DNA of 6,252 nucleotides from Alkalibaculum bacchi (GTDB taxonomy: Bacteria > Bacillota > Clostridia > Eubacteriales > Alkalibacteraceae). The notes under the pieces were generated by a model that worked only from the letters and a program-made list of their open reading frames with translations, did not search any database and had not been told where the DNA came from. The stretch is from assembly GCF_937875145.1 (NCBI RefSeq), contig NZ_CALNCS010000093.1, forward strand, positions 1 to 6,252, read 5' to 3'. Position 1 is the first letter of the stretch; the number at the start of each line of letters is the position of its first letter. The position numbers and the translations under genes were made by a program. Below, piece by piece: positions 4,686-6,252 of this stretch.

Positions 4686-5794
4686 TTGTTAGATGTTCAA
4701 GTCGATGAATTTACACTCGTACTACAAACAACAAAAAGACCAAATTATATTGAAGAATGGCAAGGTATGGCAATTAATATCATAGAAGACTTTGTAAGAC
4801 TGTCAAAGATAGAATCAGTATTAGGCAAGTTAGAAGATGCGACACAACCATTACCACAAGGATATTCAAATGGTTTTACTTGCGAAGGAGCAACGTATTA
4901 TTTTGCAATCGCATATCATGTTGATTTTATCCAAATGGGGATTTGCATAAAATTTTCTGCACACGCTTGGATGGAATTTAGAAAACAATACGAAACGTTA
5001 TATGGTCATTCCATACAGATACATCAATTCTTAGCAAAAATAAATAAAAGTAATATGTACACTTCTAGATTATCAAGAATTGATATTGCAATTGACTTTA
5101 TTAATGAAAAGGTTTCAGTAAATACAATTTACAATCAGCTTTCTAAAAAGAATCAAATTGTTAGAACTGCTTACGGTAGAAAAAACAACTCAAATTTATC
5201 TGGAATAACACAAAATAATATAACTTCAACATTTTATCTAGGTACTAAAGGAAAAAATATAAAGGCTTTATTACGGGTCTACGATAAGAAAAAAGAGCAG
5301 ATTGAAACGATGGGAATTCGTTATGAGGAAGCCTTACAATGCGACAATTGGGTACGTTTTGAAGCATCCTATAAAGGTAAGTATGCACATGATTTATCGG
5401 ACGGACTAGAAACTATAAACAATGATACGGAACTAAAAGATTTGCTCGTATCAGCTTTAACTGATCGTTATCAATTTTATTATGCTAAGTCTGACAGACT
5501 AACAACTTACAGTAAAAAAATGCTTGATTTGCTTAATCAAAAAAGTTTTATGTTTAGTCCCCTTCACCTCGAATTAACTTATTAGAGCAATCGCAGAAGC
5601 ATATATTAAATGGATCAGGTTTATTTCCATATCTATATAAAGTTTGGCACATCTGGGGCGATGAAGGTTTAAAAAAATGTTTAGCCTTTCTTTACGATGA
5701 ATTTGAGAATTATGAGCCAAACAATGATGTCCTATTATGGCTAAGAAAATATTCTGTATTATACAAAAAACAAGGTTATCCTTTCAAAGTATAG
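4686..5794 (+). pseudogene. nicK: NicK/MobT-type relaxase (Rep_trans family), interrupted by a one-base frameshift
   Basis: Relaxase related to pT181-type replication initiators; it nicks oriT and starts strand transfer and rolling-circle replication. The first frame encodes 299 residues (stop 5583-5585). Motifs include RLSRIDIAIDF (128-138), STFYLGTKGKN then LLRVYDKKKEQ (181-205), which holds candidate active-site tyrosines, and WVRFEAS (222-228). After the stop, the family's C-terminal part continues in the -1 frame from about 5558 to TAG 5792-5794: GLFPYLYKVWHIWGDEGLKK, an acidic helix, and NDDVLLWLRKY near the end. Restoring one base, most simply in the CCCC run 5559-5562, gives about 369 residues, close to the 350 or so of ICEBs1 NicK. 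The TTG start at 4686 has AAGGAGTG five bases upstream. All catalytic-domain motifs lie before the break, so the truncated protein might keep nicking activity. Confidence 0.85.
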
Positions 5795-5817
5795 ATTTTA
5801 AAGGAGACGATTTTATT

Positions 5818-6015
5818 ATGAGTAATAATATGACTACAAAGGATTACCCATATCTTTTAACGAGAGAGCAGGCAGCACGCTTTCTAGGTATAGACCCTAA
5901 ATCATTCGATAAATATATTCGCTCTCATAACCATCTTGACCGTTTTATGATTGGTCGGCAAGAACGTTATACAATCAAATCATTAATAAATTTTATCGAA
6001 AGTAAATCTGTTTAA
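5818..6015 (+). CDS. xis: Excisionase (Xis), small helix-turn-helix DNA-binding protein
   Basis: A 65-residue protein with the winged-helix excisionase fold. YLLTREQAARFLGIDPKSFD (12-31) is the helix-turn-helix, followed by a basic linker and the recognition wing FMIGRQERYTIKSLINFIES (43-62). It matches the size and pattern of Tn916-type Xis, which bends att DNA and directs the integrase toward excision. The ATG at 5818 follows AAGGAG (5801-5806) at about eleven bases; an upstream in-frame ATG at 5737 overlaps the relaxase tail, has no ribosome binding site and is not chosen. It starts 23 bases after the full-length relaxase stop, so it is probably co-transcribed with the mobility genes, and precedes the integrase. 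Confidence 0.9.
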   Translation: MSNNMTTKDYPYLLTREQAARFLGIDPKSFDKYIRSHNHLDRFMIGRQERYTIKSLINFIESKSV

Positions 6016-6025
6016 CGTTTTGTTG

Positions 6026-6089
6026 GTTGATAAGATGCTCGTTTCAGAATACAATACAGATGTATTCAACTAGCATCTATCAACTATTT
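6026..6089 (+). terminator. Long nested hairpin followed by T-run between xis and int
   Basis: GTTGATA (6026-6032) and GATGCT (6034-6039) pair with AGCATC (6072-6077) and TATCAAC (6078-6084), leaving one bulged A: a 13-bp outer stem. Inside, GAATACA (6047-6053) pairs with TGTATTC (6061-6067). TATTTTTA follows directly. This fits an intrinsic terminator or attenuator separating xis from int, so that int is transcribed at a different level. A binding site for Xis or Int is an alternative. The large loop makes it less standard than a simple terminator. Confidence 0.55.
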
Positions 6090-6109
6090 TTATGAAAGGA
6101 ATTGATAGT

Positions 6110-6252
6110 ATGGCTAGTATTGTAAAAAGAGGAAAATCATATAGAGCTCAAGTCTCTTTATACAAACATGGAAAACATAAAAAACTTACTAAAACTTTTC
6201 CAACAAAAAAGGAAGCTAAACTTTGGGCTTTAGAAATGGAATTAGCGAAACG
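6110..6252 (+). CDS. int: Tyrosine integrase, N-terminal arm-binding domain (partial)
   Basis: The first 47 codons are visible; the gene runs off the right edge. The N-terminus MASIVKRGKSYRAQVSLYKH and the later LTKTFPTKKEAKLWALEME show the three-stranded arm-type DNA-binding domain typical of phage and ICE tyrosine integrases (AP2-like integrase N-terminal domain). The catalytic R-H-R-Y residues lie outside the window. The ATG at 6110 follows GAAAGGA at good spacing; an in-frame ATG at 6092 overlaps that site and is less likely. Following xis directly, it should integrate and excise the element at an attachment site beyond the right edge. Confidence 0.92.
   Translation, partial: MASIVKRGKSYRAQVSLYKHGKHKKLTKTFPTKKEAKLWALEMELAK

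Larger units (their letters stand above)
2577..6252 (+). mobile_element. Mobilization and recombination core of an integrative mobilizable or reduced conjugative element
   Basis: The order YdcO-like, HelP, ConQ, (oriT), NicK, Xis, Int places the DNA-processing module of ICEBs1/Tn916 directly against the recombination module. In ICEBs1 and Tn916 the relaxase is followed by a block of mating-channel genes; here only 23 bases separate the relaxase from xis. No VirB4, lysozyme-like or other channel gene is present in the window. The element extends at least to the right edge, where int continues, and probably to the left over the minus-strand cargo. Neither attachment site is visible. Confidence 0.75.

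Noticed and set aside
5553..5585. Programmed -1 ribosomal frameshift in nicK
   Set aside because: No X-XXY-YYZ slippery heptamer is present in the only stretch where the switch can occur, and the family is not known to me to use one; a mutation or sequencing error in the C run is simpler.
5737..5817. Longer excisionase starting at ATG 5737
   Set aside because: The extra 27 codons overlap the relaxase C-terminal coding sequence in another frame and have no ribosome binding site; ATG 5818 has a good one.
1..6252. CRISPR arrays, tRNA or rRNA genes, insertion sequences
   Set aside because: No regularly spaced repeats, no cloverleaf or rRNA-like sequence, and no transposase or terminal inverted repeats were seen.

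Overview
The window is low-GC DNA of a Gram-positive bacterium, most likely a member of the Bacilli. Strong AAGGAGG-type ribosome binding sites, frequent TTG starts and closeness to the ICEBs1/Tn916 gene families all point that way. I cannot name a genus. The right part reads as the conserved core of an integrated mobile element: a mobilizable element or a reduced integrative conjugative element. The left part reads as its cargo.

Left arm (1-2403), all on the minus strand. In transcription order it holds an unknown acidic protein with a possible N-terminal helix-turn-helix (2403-1720), a structured 312-bp gap, a short RadC/JAMM-domain protein (1407-964) ending at a clear terminator hairpin, and then a probable restriction-modification operon. 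That operon starts with a small adenine methyltransferase subunit (815-69) whose stop overlaps by 8 bp the start of a next gene, of which only 25 codons are visible. The methyltransferase shows the SAM-binding motif but no NPPY motif, and carries a perfect QLDLF sliding-clamp-binding pentapeptide.

Right arm (2577-6252), all on the plus strand. The order is a YdcO-like small protein, HelP (DUF961), a ConQ/FtsK-type coupling ATPase, a NicK/MobT-type relaxase, an excisionase and a tyrosine integrase cut by the window end. HelP and coupling-protein genes overlap by 17 bp. The ConQ-NicK junction holds a perfect 12-bp GC-rich palindrome and smaller repeats, where oriT would be expected. Relaxase is followed directly by xis-int, with no type IV secretion genes between them. 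The element would therefore need another element's mating apparatus, while supplying its own relaxase, coupling protein and helicase cofactor.

The relaxase gene is interrupted by a one-base frameshift near a CCCC run at 5559-5562. The missing C-terminal 70 or so residues follow in another frame, so the copy is either a recent pseudogene or carries a sequencing error. The YdcO-like gene has a near-perfect ribosome binding site but no normal start codon at the right distance. The two arms diverge from 2404-2576, which holds a 20-bp-spaced direct repeat between the two candidate promoters, a plausible site for control of both arms.
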